NCBI RefSeq assembly: GCF_001029105.3
Contig: NZ_CP011807.3
Coordinates: 3,286,001 to 3,350,000, forward strand
Direction of reading: 5' to 3'
DNA from: Pandoraea faecigallinarum
GTDB lineage: Bacteria > Pseudomonadota > Gammaproteobacteria > Burkholderiales > Burkholderiaceae
DNA: 64,000 bases
This document shows positions 57,559 through 64,000 of this stretch, piece after piece (positions within the stretch are counted from its first letter, which is position 1; each line of letters opens with the position of its first letter). A program made the position numbers and the translations under genes. The notes below the pieces were generated by a model, which was not told the DNA's origin, made no database searches, and saw nothing but the letters and a program-made list of their open reading frames with translations.

Positions 57559-58269
57559 CTACCTTTCGTCCGACGTCCCGCCTGCCCAATTGTCGTCTAG
57601 GCGTGTTCGTGGGTCCGCTCGGTTTGCGACGGGGTCTGCGGCGGTGTTGCGGCGGGGGTTGCGGCGATAACGCAGGCACCGAATCAATTCCTCCGCGTAT
57701 GGCACCCCCGCAAAAAGCGCCGCGGCAACGACGACCGCCGCGGTGTATGGCAAGGGGACGTGACTGAGCGTCAATGCGAAGCTTTGCGGCGCGTTGCCAA
57801 CGATGGCGTCTCGGATCTGCGCGAGGTTGGCGCCGACGATCAGCGTCACAGCGCAGATGGGAAGCAATTCCAGAAAGCTGTGAATGTGTTGCTCCAGGGC
57901 GGAGATATCGCGCAGGTGTCTGGCGTAACTCACGTCCCACAGCGCCGTGACTTCATGAAGCACCAGACCGGCGAGCATGATGAGAATGACCGTCATGTTG
58001 ACCTGAAAGACGAGTGCGACCATGAGCGGAATGCCGACTTCGAGCATTTGCGCGATGTGCATGACCGATTCTTTCGCACCGGCGTTCGCCTCGATGCGGG
58101 TACGCCGATGACACATCCAGTCTGCGAAGCCGGCGAGCAGCCATACGGGAATGGTCCCGTACCGGATGTACATGTCGACGAAGTCGGCCACGTTCCCGAC
58201 CGCTCTCGGCGAGGGGAGCGCCATCGCCGGGAGCGGCTGGAGTTCGGAGAGGAACGTCGGCGCGTGCAT
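57559..58269 (-). CDS. membrane protein with histidine-rich core, last gene of a four-gene unit
   Basis: The gene encodes 236 residues from the ATG that overlaps the previous stop (TGATG), so translation is coupled. Helices run from IPVWLLAGFADWM through MVALVFQVNMTVILIMLAGL to later segments; a stretch VLHEVTALWDVSYARHL with HIHSFLELLP holds several histidines that could bind metal, as in membrane hydroxylases, but no known signature is complete. Family not recognised with certainty. The C-terminal 40 residues are arginine- and proline-rich and probably cytoplasmic. Confidence 0.65.
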   Translation of the reverse strand: MHAPTFLSELQPLPAMALPSPRAVGNVADFVDMYIRYGTIPVWLLAGFADWMCHRRTRIEANAGAKESVMHIAQMLEVGIPLMVALVFQVNMTVILIMLAGLVLHEVTALWDVSYARHLRDISALEQHIHSFLELLPICAVTLIVGANLAQIRDAIVGNAPQSFALTLSHVPLPYTAAVVVAAALFAGVPYAEELIRCLRYRRNPRRNTAADPVANRADPRTRLDDNWAGGTSDER

Positions 58270-58634
58270 CAGCCGTCGACACGCACTCGGCAAACCACGT
58301 CCGCAACACCGGGAATGCCGCGTATTTTGCCGACGAGGCCCTCACGAACATCCGCGTGAACGACCCATCCGTCGAGTGTGACCGTGCCGTGCGTGACCGA
58401 GAATGTAACGAAGGCGTAACGGCCGTCGGCCGGCTCGCGCAAGGCCTCGCTGACCTTGCTTTGCAATCGCCCGGCAACGGGTGCACCCTGCCCGCCGGGT
58501 GCGGTGTCTACGGCGCTATCCTGGATCGACGAATGTGTCGTGGGTGTGGGTCCGCGACTCTCGGACGCCGTGGTGTTCGCCGGGTCGTCGGGTTCGTCCG
58601 GCAGGAGGTAGCCCTTCTTCTTGGGATCGGTCAT
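58269..58634 (-). CDS. BON-domain protein
   Basis: The gene encodes 121 residues from MTDPKKKGYLLPDEPDD, with GGAG upstream. The C-terminal 70 residues form a BON domain (VTFSVTHGTVTLDGWV and VREGLVGKIRGIPGVADV), which binds membranes or other proteins. The N-terminal half is low-complexity. No signal peptide is visible, so it would act in the cytoplasm. It lies between the zinc-ribbon gene (14 bases upstream) and the membrane gene, with which it overlaps by one base. Confidence 0.78.
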   Translation of the reverse strand: MTDPKKKGYLLPDEPDDPANTTASESRGPTPTTHSSIQDSAVDTAPGGQGAPVAGRLQSKVSEALREPADGRYAFVTFSVTHGTVTLDGWVVHADVREGLVGKIRGIPGVADVVCRVRVDG

Positions 58635-58648
58635 GAACGCCTGCTCCG

Positions 58649-58801
58649 CTATGGCTCGTTGCGCCGTGTGTCGAAGGTTGCATTGCCGCAATGGGGACAT
58701 TTGGGTATGACGTGCCCCTTCGTCACGTGTGTGGTGCGATGGCAGCGAGCGCATCGGAAGTCCCCCGATTTTTCGGCTCTTTCACCGGCGTTGGCGGACA
58801 T
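58649..58801 (-). CDS. 50-residue zinc-ribbon protein
   Basis: Fifty residues start at an ATG 8 bases after GGAG. The cysteine pairs FRCARC and PKCPHC, 15 residues apart, form a compact zinc ribbon, and a run of charged residues precedes it. It is too short for an enzyme; a nucleic-acid or protein contact is likely. Its stop lies 14 bases before the BON start, and its own start lies 13 bases after the CBS stop, so these genes appear to form one transcript. Confidence 0.65.
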   Translation of the reverse strand: MSANAGERAEKSGDFRCARCHRTTHVTKGHVIPKCPHCGNATFDTRRNEP

Positions 58802-58814
58802 GGTTGCGCTCCAC

Positions 58815-59282
58815 TTATCGATTCGGTTCCGAGGGCGTGGACACCTCGCTGACCATCTTGCCGCTGGTGGCGTCGTCTGCGGTCTTCGTGGCGATGTCGC
58901 CCATCGAGACCATGCCGACCAGCTTTTTGTCGCCGTCGACCACCGGCATGCGCCGGATTTGCTCGCGGCACATGGTGTCGCAGGCATCTTCGACAGAGTC
59001 GTCTTCGCGACACCAGTGAGCGCCCTCGGACATGGCGTCTCCGACCTTCGAGTCGGGCCCCTTTCCTGCGGCGACGCAGCGTATCGAGATGTCACGGTCG
59101 GTAATCATGCCTTCGAGGTGACCGTTCTCGCAGACGGGCAATGCGCCGACATTCAGATCGGCCATGAGCTTGGCCGCCTGTTGAATCGTGTCGCCGTTGC
59201 GAACGAACGCGGGATCTCGCGTCATGATGTCTCGCAAGCGCTGATTCGACATTGGGGAATGTTGAGATTGGTGTTGCTGCAT
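58815..59282 (-). CDS. CBS-domain pair protein
   Basis: The gene encodes 155 residues from MQQHQSQHSPMSNQ, with GGAGGAG upstream. Two CBS domains are visible: DIMTRDPAFVRNGDTIQQAAKLMADLNVGALPV (shortened: DIMTRDPAFVRNGDTIQQ) and VGDAMSEGAHWCREDDSVEDA with MPVVDGDKKLVGMVSMGDIA. CBS pairs bind adenosyl nucleotides and sense energy state; a stand-alone pair is usually a stress or regulatory protein. It heads the unit with the zinc-ribbon, BON and membrane genes. Confidence 0.85.
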   Translation of the reverse strand: MQQHQSQHSPMSNQRLRDIMTRDPAFVRNGDTIQQAAKLMADLNVGALPVCENGHLEGMITDRDISIRCVAAGKGPDSKVGDAMSEGAHWCREDDSVEDACDTMCREQIRRMPVVDGDKKLVGMVSMGDIATKTADDATSGKMVSEVSTPSEPNR

Positions 59283-59581
59283 GGTGAACTCCTCCGGAAT
59301 AGCGATCCGTGGAAAAGCGAGGACGGATGCGGTGACTCCCGGGCCTGACGCGGCCCGCCTCGCACGTTTGGACACGCATGTTGCGTGCCATCGTGGCGAG
59401 GCTGCGGGGGAGGAGGAAAGGCGGAGGTGAGAATGCGTAATTTGCACGGCGTTGCACATTCTGCGCGGGCCGGTTGCAAGCGACGTCCGCCTTCAGGCTG
59501 CTGGCTTCTGAGACAGCATCGCTAGCAAGAGTCCATCATCCTCCCCCACGTGGATCGGGTTTGCTTCGGCAGGGAGCAGTA

Positions 59582-60316
59582 CTACTCCAGCGCCAACAGT
59601 CCTAACCCAGAGAACCCAATTAGGCGCTGCATTTTCCTCTCTTCCTCCGGAAATTGATCGAGAATTTGCGCCAGCGTGGTGCGTGAAAGCACATATTTCC
59701 CAGCGCCGGAGGCATCATGGAAGATATATTCAAGCGCCTTTTCTCTATAGCCCGCTGGCAGGATATGAAGTTTTCCTACTATCTCCGCAGTGATCTTTCG
59801 CTGATACTCGACGACCAGCGGATCCGCGGGCTGCCTGCCGACGAGTACGTTCCCCGCTTCAGACTCGGTGAGCATGGTCATGACGTGAGAATTCCATTCG
59901 CTTTGAGCGTCATCGAGCGCACCGAGCCAACGTGGAAGTAGCTCCGATTCCGAATAGAATTCCTGATCATTCGAATAGACGGCCGCAACTGTCATTTTGT
60001 CGGACTGTGCATTAGGTTTCTCCGACACTTCGGGTCGATCCAGCGAAGCCGTCGGGGAGCGGCTGCATGATCTCAAGAAGTTCGATACTTGTGGTTCTCG
60101 ATGGAGTCGCAACGAGGGTTGTGCTTGAACATCAGTCGCCCTTGGCAAGAAATCCTGATGCTCGGTCAGCGACGCAATGCTCTGTCTCTGCCCTACCGAG
60201 TTCAGATCATCGACAAGAGGGGTAGTCGCCGTGGCATGCGAACGAATCCCGGAGACCGTTGATGTAACCGTCGCGGTAACCGGATGCGCATTTGAAGTCG
60301 TTGCGGGTGGAATCAT
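59582..60316 (-). CDS. hypothetical protein, 244 residues
   Basis: The start MIPPATTSNAHPVTATV follows GGAGAACC; the frame is open further upstream. The first 80 residues are rich in threonine, serine and proline with no signal peptide. The second half has helical segments with recurrent acidic residues (NDQEFYSESELLPRWLGAL and QILDQFPEEERKMQRLIG). The composition resembles secreted effector proteins, but that is only a resemblance. Its upstream side is the 279-bp inverted repeat, so its promoter region may have been rearranged. Family not recognised. Confidence 0.55.
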   Translation of the reverse strand: MIPPATTSNAHPVTATVTSTVSGIRSHATATTPLVDDLNSVGQRQSIASLTEHQDFLPRATDVQAQPSLRLHREPQVSNFLRSCSRSPTASLDRPEVSEKPNAQSDKMTVAAVYSNDQEFYSESELLPRWLGALDDAQSEWNSHVMTMLTESEAGNVLVGRQPADPLVVEYQRKITAEIVGKLHILPAGYREKALEYIFHDASGAGKYVLSRTTLAQILDQFPEEERKMQRLIGFSGLGLLALE

Positions 60317-60457
60317 GATGGTTCTCCATCGGTGAGTGGAGACTCCAGACTGACACTCTTCTGAGCACGCTCTTTGCGATACGGCCGGTGATTTTCGGTT
60401 TCTCCCTCGACGTTTGAAGATCCGCACGCAGCGCCACTGCCGAGTCCACGTAACCGC

Positions 60458-60551
60458 CCTGCGCCTTAGTGCGAAATGTTTTTGCTATACTCTTGCCCTC
60501 GCGTCGGATTTGAGCGCGCCAACGCGTTCCTGCCTGCACAATCGATGCCGC
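60458..60551 (-). pseudogene. integrase gene fragment, start codon lost
   Basis: This copy encodes the same first 31 residues as the fragment at 63666 (GTRWRAQIRREGKSIAKTFR) but the start codon is GCG instead of GTG, and the homology ends at the repeat border. It cannot be expressed as such. Confidence 0.7.
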
Positions 60552-60736
60552 TATCGCCCTCGTTGCTGTACCAAAAGTGTAGCAATGGCGACGTGAAACA
60601 GCAGGTTGCGGAGTGATCTGGAGTGATACGTTAGGGGTATCACAACATCCCGGAAAGCCCCGTGGTATAAGGCGATGCCTTTGATTTCAAAGGACATCGC
60701 ACTAATGGATAGGATCCAGCCTCTCCCTGTAGTTCA
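60458..60736 (-). repeat. 279-bp inverted repeat, left copy
   Basis: About 97 percent identical to the reverse complement of 63481-63759 (roughly eight differences). It contains, in order from the outside, the beginning of an integrase gene, its leader and the first 14 bases of tRNA-Arg. It marks one border of a block of mobile elements. Confidence 0.9.
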
Positions 60737-60912
60737 GTTAATAGAATGACAACATAAATAACTGATTCTCAAGGGATTTTTAATTTTCCGTAGCAAATTT
60801 GTAGCATCTGCAAACGGCGGCGATTTGTACCTATGACCGTTGAAATCTATCTTTTCTTCGCCGAAAAATACCGTTTTCGGACAACCAAAATCGAGAATTT
60901 GTAGGCACTGAG

Positions 60913-61529
60913 TGGAGCGGCCCCACGTATCTGAGGACACAAGGACTCTCTTAAAATAACGGATAGTCTTGTGCCTGTCAGTAAGCCTAGTCATTACGTG
61001 GAAAGCATCGAAATTCTGACCGAACCGGAGCGCCGTCGTCGGCGCACGGCGCAAGAAAAAATCGCCATCGTGCAGGAAACATTGGAGCCGGGAGCGTCGG
61101 TGTCAGCCGTTGCACGTCGGCACGGCGTCAATGCCAACCAGGTGTTCGGCTGGCGCAAGCAATACCAGGAAGGCAGTCTGGCCGCGGTGAAGGCAGGCGA
61201 AACCGTTGTGCCGGCATCTGAGCTGGCCGCGCAGCCCATTGAATGGCTGACTGACAACGGCTCGGCCTACATCGACCACCGCACGCGCAGCTTCGCTCGC
61301 GAACTGGGTCTTGAGCCGCTGACCACGCCGGTTCGTTCGCCGCAGAGCAATGGCATGGCCGAATCGTTCGTGAAGACCATGAAGCACAATTACGTCGCCT
61401 ATATGGACAAGTCTGACGCACCAACAGCGCTCTCGCGTCTGGCTATCGCGTTTGAACACTACAATGAGCGCCACCCGCACAAAGCCCTGAAATACCGCTC
61501 GCCTCGCGAGTTCAGGCGTAATGCAGTGT
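60913..61529 (+). mobile_element. IS2-group (IS3 family) remnant
   Basis: The left end TGGAGCGGCCCCACGTATCT resembles IS2-type termini. The transposase genes are internally deleted, and the right end was replaced or cut before the IS407-group insertion at 61530. Not mobile by itself. Confidence 0.75.
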
Positions 61530-61567
61530 TGACGTGTCCCCGGAATATCGGTACAGGTCAAAACTAG
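60971..61567 (+). pseudogene. internally deleted IS2-type transposase, OrfA fused in frame to OrfB tail
   Basis: The 198-codon frame joins the OrfA helix-turn-helix part ([20 protein letters not shown], about residues 17-85) to the OrfB end ([18 protein letters not shown] to YRSPREFRR). About 200 residues between them, including the first catalytic Asp, are missing. The second Asp and the Glu (MAESFVK) remain. The product could still bind DNA but should not transpose. The last residues read into the IS407-group element. Confidence 0.85.
61526..61529 (+). repeat. GTGT target duplication, left copy
   Basis: Matches GTGT at 62757-62760 and flanks the IS407-group element exactly; 4 bp is the usual duplication size for this group. 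Confidence 0.75.
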
Positions 61568-61612
61568 AGGTAAAGTTGCTTCTCGGCGCCCCAAACGGGG
61601 CGAGGAGTCGCC

Positions 61613-61879
61613 ATGAAACGCTCGAGATTTTCCGAAGAGCAGATCGCCTTTGCACTGCGACTGGCCGAGAGCGGCACGCCGGTGGTCGACGTTTGTCGGC
61701 AGCTTGGCGTGTCGGAGGCAACCTTCTACACGTGGAAGAAGAAGTACGCCGATTTCGGCATTAGCGAGATGCGCAAGCTCAAGCAACTCGAAGACGAGAA
61801 CGCACGCCTGCGGCGTATCGTCGCCGACCTGACGCTCGATAAGCAGATCCTGCAAGAGGTGGTGCGAAAAAAAGTCTGA
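61613..61879 (+). CDS. IS407-group OrfA
   Basis: Eighty-eight residues begin after CGAGGAG. The helix-turn-helix RFSEEQIAFALRLAES and the leucine-zipper segment LKQLEDENARLRRIVADL (shortened) are typical of OrfA, which binds the IS ends. A run of seven A residues at its end feeds a -1 frameshift into OrfB. Confidence 0.92.
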   Translation: MKRSRFSEEQIAFALRLAESGTPVVDVCRQLGVSEATFYTWKKKYADFGISEMRKLKQLEDENARLRRIVADLTLDKQILQEVVRKKV

Positions 61880-61907
61880 AGGCCGCCAAACGGCGCGAGC
61901 TGGCGGC
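61867..61907 (+). promoter_or_regulatory. programmed -1 frameshift signal
   Basis: The heptamer A AAA AAA (61867-61873), 8 spacer bases and a perfect 7-bp hairpin (GCCGCCA 61882-61888 with TGGCGGC 61901-61907) would shift ribosomes from OrfA into the OrfB frame, giving the OrfAB transposase with junction KK-S-L-K-A. Confidence 0.8.
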
Positions 61908-61911
61908 TTGG

Positions 61912-62730
61912 ATGCAAGAGCGCTTTCAGATCAGCGTGCAACGTTCCTGCGCGCTGGCGTTGCTACAGCGTTCGACTTGGTACGCGAAGAGTCATGCGCG
62001 AGATCAAAGTGCGCTGCGCCAACGCATCCGGGACATCGCCTTAAGTCGCCCGCGGTTCGGCTACCGGCGAGTGTTGGTGATGCTGCATCGCGAGGGCTGG
62101 GACGTGGGCAAGAAGCGCGTCTATCGGCTCTACAGCCTGGAGGGATTGCAGTTGCGGATGAAGGTCAAGCGCCGCAAACGCATCGCCCTGCTGCGAGGCA
62201 AGCCGCCGGTGCCCACTGGGCCGAATCAGCACTGGAGCATGGACTTCGTTCATGATCAGATGCTTGATGGGCGCCGCTTTCGCATCCTGACCGTCATCGA
62301 TCAATGGAGTCGCGAGAGTGTCTGTCTGGAGGCCAACTTTCGACAGACCGGCCGTGCGGTTGGCCAAGCACTGGATCGTTCTGCGCTCCTTCGTGGATGG
62401 CCTGAATCCATCACCGTGGACAACGGCACAGAGTTCACCTCCCGCGCTCTAGACGACTGGGCATACCGGCGTGGGGTGAAACTCGACTACACACGCCCCG
62501 GTAAGCCGACCGATAATGGACTGATCGAGTCTTTCAATGGTCGATTGCGTGATGAATTCCTTAACGTGCATGAATTCGTCACGCTATACGACCTCCGAGA
62601 AAAAATGACGGCTTGGCAGCACGACTACAACCATCATCGTCCCCACAGCTCGCTCGGCCATCTGACCCCAAGCGAGTTCGTCCAAAAGTGGTCAGTACAA
62701 CCCAAAGAGGCAGCCCCTCTCCAGTTTTAA
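61912..62730 (+). CDS. IS407-group OrfB (DDE transposase)
   Basis: The frame encodes 272 residues after the ATG at 61912; in practice it is translated as an OrfAB fusion through the frameshift. The rve integrase core shows D in WSMDFVHD, D in TVDNGTEF and E in GLIESFNGRL, the DDE triad. The HTH-like part RPRFGYRRVLVML and the C-terminal HHRPHSSLGHLTP are family marks. It looks functional. Confidence 0.92.
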   Translation: MQERFQISVQRSCALALLQRSTWYAKSHARDQSALRQRIRDIALSRPRFGYRRVLVMLHREGWDVGKKRVYRLYSLEGLQLRMKVKRRKRIALLRGKPPVPTGPNQHWSMDFVHDQMLDGRRFRILTVIDQWSRESVCLEANFRQTGRAVGQALDRSALLRGWPESITVDNGTEFTSRALDDWAYRRGVKLDYTRPGKPTDNGLIESFNGRLRDEFLNVHEFVTLYDLREKMTAWQHDYNHHRPHSSLGHLTPSEFVQKWSVQPKEAAPLQF

Positions 62731-62756
62731 ACTGTCCAGTTTCCGAGGGCACTTCA

Positions 62757-63240
62757 GTGTCATCAACCTAACGGTGTCCGCGTGTCCTGTGTTACAGGGG
62801 CAACTCCAAGTGGGCTCACCGGTTGACGGTTGATGCAATTGCCGGAATTGGTCCGGCGCCAGTTGCCCTAAAGCGCTATGTGGGCGCACCGAGTTGTAGT
62901 CAGTGCGCCAGGCTTCGATTCGCTTGCGTGCATCGTCGAGACCGATGAACGCATGCTGGTTCAAACATTCTTCGCGCAGTCGGCCGTTAAAGCTTTCGAT
63001 GTGCGCGTTTTCCACTGGCTTGCCTGGACGAATGAACTGCAGCTTGACGCCATGTTCGTGCGCCCAGGCATCAAGCGCCTTGCTGACGAGCTCCGGTCCG
63101 TTATCCACGTGAATCAGATTGGGGCATCGCCCTCGTTGCCGCAATTGCTCGAGCACACGCGCCACGCGTACACCCGTTAGCGAGAAGTCGACCTCGATGT
63201 GCGGGCACTCGCGGTTCCAAGCGTCGATGATCGTCAACGG
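62757..63240 (-). mobile_element. truncated IS3-family element
   Basis: A second IS407-like element, reversed, lacks its left half. Its right end lies against the GTGT copy at 62757. The junction with the tRNA-Arg side is near 63240. Confidence 0.7.
62818..63240 (-). pseudogene. IS407-like OrfB, N-terminal half missing
   Basis: Residues from LTIIDAWNRECPHIEVDF to SALGQLAPDQF match OrfB, including D in HVDNGPEL and E in AHIESFNGRL; the first catalytic Asp and everything before it are gone. The frame was joined to sequence of the tRNA-Arg side and reads into the neighbouring IS. Non-functional. Confidence 0.85.
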
Positions 63241-63285
63241 GATTACAGGGTCAACTCCAGGGTATCTCGTGACTTGGGGTATTTT

Positions 63286-63316
63286 GTACCCCCAAAGGTA
63301 CCCCCAATGTACCCCC
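63286..63316. repeat. three GTACCCCC repeats next to tRNA-Arg
   Basis: GTACCCCC occurs at 63286, 63298 and 63309, spaced about one DNA turn. Such arrays lie at the ends of islands next to tRNA genes and may be recombinase arm sites; that is inference. Confidence 0.5.
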
Positions 63317-63351
63317 GCTGTCGATGGGCAATCGCGGTTATCTATGGGCAT

Positions 63352-63386
63352 AAAAAAACCGCGAAGCCTTGAACTGTCGCGGTTTT
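63352..63386 (-). terminator. terminator after tRNA-Arg
   Basis: AACCGCGA (63357-63364) pairs with TCGCGGTT (63377-63384); on the minus strand a run of seven T residues follows. Confidence 0.75.
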
Positions 63387-63419
63387 GTGGGCAATGCTGG
63401 GAATCGTTAGGCAGTAAGC

Positions 63420-63494
63420 TGGTCCCCCCGACAGGAATCGAACCTGTATCTAGCGCTTAGGAGGCACTCGTTCTATCCATTGAACTACAGGGAG
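63420..63494 (-). tRNA. tRNA-Arg (CCU)
   Basis: Seventy-five bases form a full cloverleaf with encoded CCA; anticodon loop CTCCTAA, D-stem GTTC/GAAC, T-loop TTCGATT, and an acceptor stem with two G-U pairs. It reads the rare AGG codon. It is a common integration site; here its 5' end lies inside the 279-bp repeat, and the left repeat carries only the first 14 bases of it. Confidence 0.9.
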
Positions 63495-63759
63495 AGGCTG
63501 GATTCTATCCATTAGTGCGATGTCCTTTGAAATCAAAGGCATCGCCTTATACCACGGGGCTTTCCGGGATGTTGTGATACCCCTAATGTATCACTCCAGA
63601 TCACTCCGCAACCTGCTGTTTCACGTCGCCATTGCTGCACTTTTGCTACAGCAAGGAGGGCGATAGTGGCATCGATTGTGCAGGTAGGAACGCGTTGGCG
63701 CGCTCAAATCCGACGCGAGGGCAAGAGTATAGCAAAAACATTTCGCACTAAGGCGCAGG
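63481..63759 (+). repeat. 279-bp inverted repeat, right copy
   Basis: See 60458-60736. This copy keeps the GTG start and AGGAGG site of the integrase gene and the full tRNA beyond it. Confidence 0.9.
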
Positions 63760-63914
63760 CGACTACATGGGCACGCGAAATTGAGGTAGCAGTTGATGAG
63801 GGGAGGAATCTCGACAGGGTGTCGATGAAGACGCTAGTGTCTGCCGTCATTACGCACTATCGGAAGTTGCGAGAGGAGTCCGGGCGGGCCGTTCGGGCGA
63901 AGTCCACCGAGTGA
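63666..63914 (+). pseudogene. N-terminal fragment of a tyrosine integrase
   Basis: Eighty-two residues start at a GTG after AGGAGG. The N-terminal arm-binding part VGTRWRAQIRREGKSIAKTF is typical of phage integrases, but the frame stops after AKSTE, far before the catalytic domain. The sequence after 63912 changes character, so an insertion or deletion removed the rest. It is unlikely to function. Confidence 0.7.
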
Positions 63915-64000
63915 TCCGCTTGGGTTTTCTGTGCCAAATCCGGAGCGAGTTTTTCGGCGTATCGGGTCAAGTCGGCCCGGGTAAAAACACCAATTGTCGG
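63857..64000 (-). other. partial reading frame running off the window
   Basis: On the minus strand a frame enters from beyond 64000 (PTIGVFTRADLTRYAEKLAP) and ends at TAG at 63857. Its last 18 residues are antisense to the integrase fragment, so only the part beyond about 63912 looks like a real gene, truncated at the same junction. No family recognised. Confidence 0.25.

Larger units (their letters stand above)
61530..62756 (+). mobile_element. complete IS407-group element (IS3 family)
   Basis: The 1227-bp element has imperfect ends (TGACGTGTCCCCGGAA left, TGAAGTGCCCTCGGAA right, read inward), two overlapping transposase frames with a frameshift signal, and GTGT duplications on both sides. 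It looks intact and inserted after the neighbouring remnants were already joined. Confidence 0.9.

Noticed and set aside
60734..61054. 106-codon minus-strand frame in AT-rich sequence
   Set aside because: No ribosome site; it spans the end of the repeat and the IS2-type terminus.

Overview
The window looks like chromosomal DNA of a GC-rich betaproteobacterium of the Burkholderiales, most likely Burkholderiaceae and possibly Pandoraea. This is inferred from the gene families and gene order (yqeY-dnaG-rpoD, xseB-ispA-dxs, a BPSS1780-type membrane protein, a DUF2782-type protein, FolE2); no 16S gene is present to settle it.

Positions 1-9180 are the integrase end of a prophage or integrative element whose other end lies outside the window. 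It carries an AlpA-like regulator, an 850-base hairpin-rich stretch without convincing genes, a tightly overlapping run of small phage genes (RdgC, a cupin-like protein, a sliding-clamp-like protein, an HNH nuclease, several unknowns), and a C5-cytosine methyltransferase. A second long same-strand reading frame of 364 codons runs inside the methyltransferase gene. An excisionase-like gene and a tyrosine integrase follow and stop next to a tRNA-Ile2(CAU) gene, the presumed attachment site.

Positions 9105-36322 are core chromosome. They hold tRNA-Ile2, rpoD, dnaG, yqeY, a candidate structured small RNA, a BaiN-type flavoprotein and tsaD. Next come folE2, the isoprenoid operon xseB-ispA-dxs, a Rieske oxygenase, an EamA exporter, a sulfurtransferase, a ZIP transporter, a dienelactone-hydrolase-like enzyme, ndh, and polA back to back with a LOG-family gene. 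A YeeE/YedE transporter, a DUF2782-type protein, thrB and a BPSS1780-type membrane protein close the block. A complete IS1182-family element (36381-37949) has split the terminator that follows, leaving a 20-bp target duplication that is itself the terminator stem-loop.

Positions 38039-60316 continue with uvrD, valS, galU, a TusA-like protein, a Nudix hydrolase, a ClC channel, a threonine aldolase, a tautomerase, a class II aldolase, an MFS transporter, alaS, a CaiB-type CoA transferase, an Nramp transporter and a ferritin-like protein. A compact four-gene operon (CBS pair, zinc ribbon, BON, membrane protein) and an unrecognised protein follow.

Positions 60458-64000 are a scarred integration hotspot at tRNA-Arg(CCU). 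A 279-bp inverted repeat, about 97 percent identical, carries the tRNA 5' end and the start of an integrase gene. It brackets an internally deleted IS2-type transposase, a complete IS407-group element with GTGT target duplication and a frameshift signal, and a truncated IS3-family transposase.
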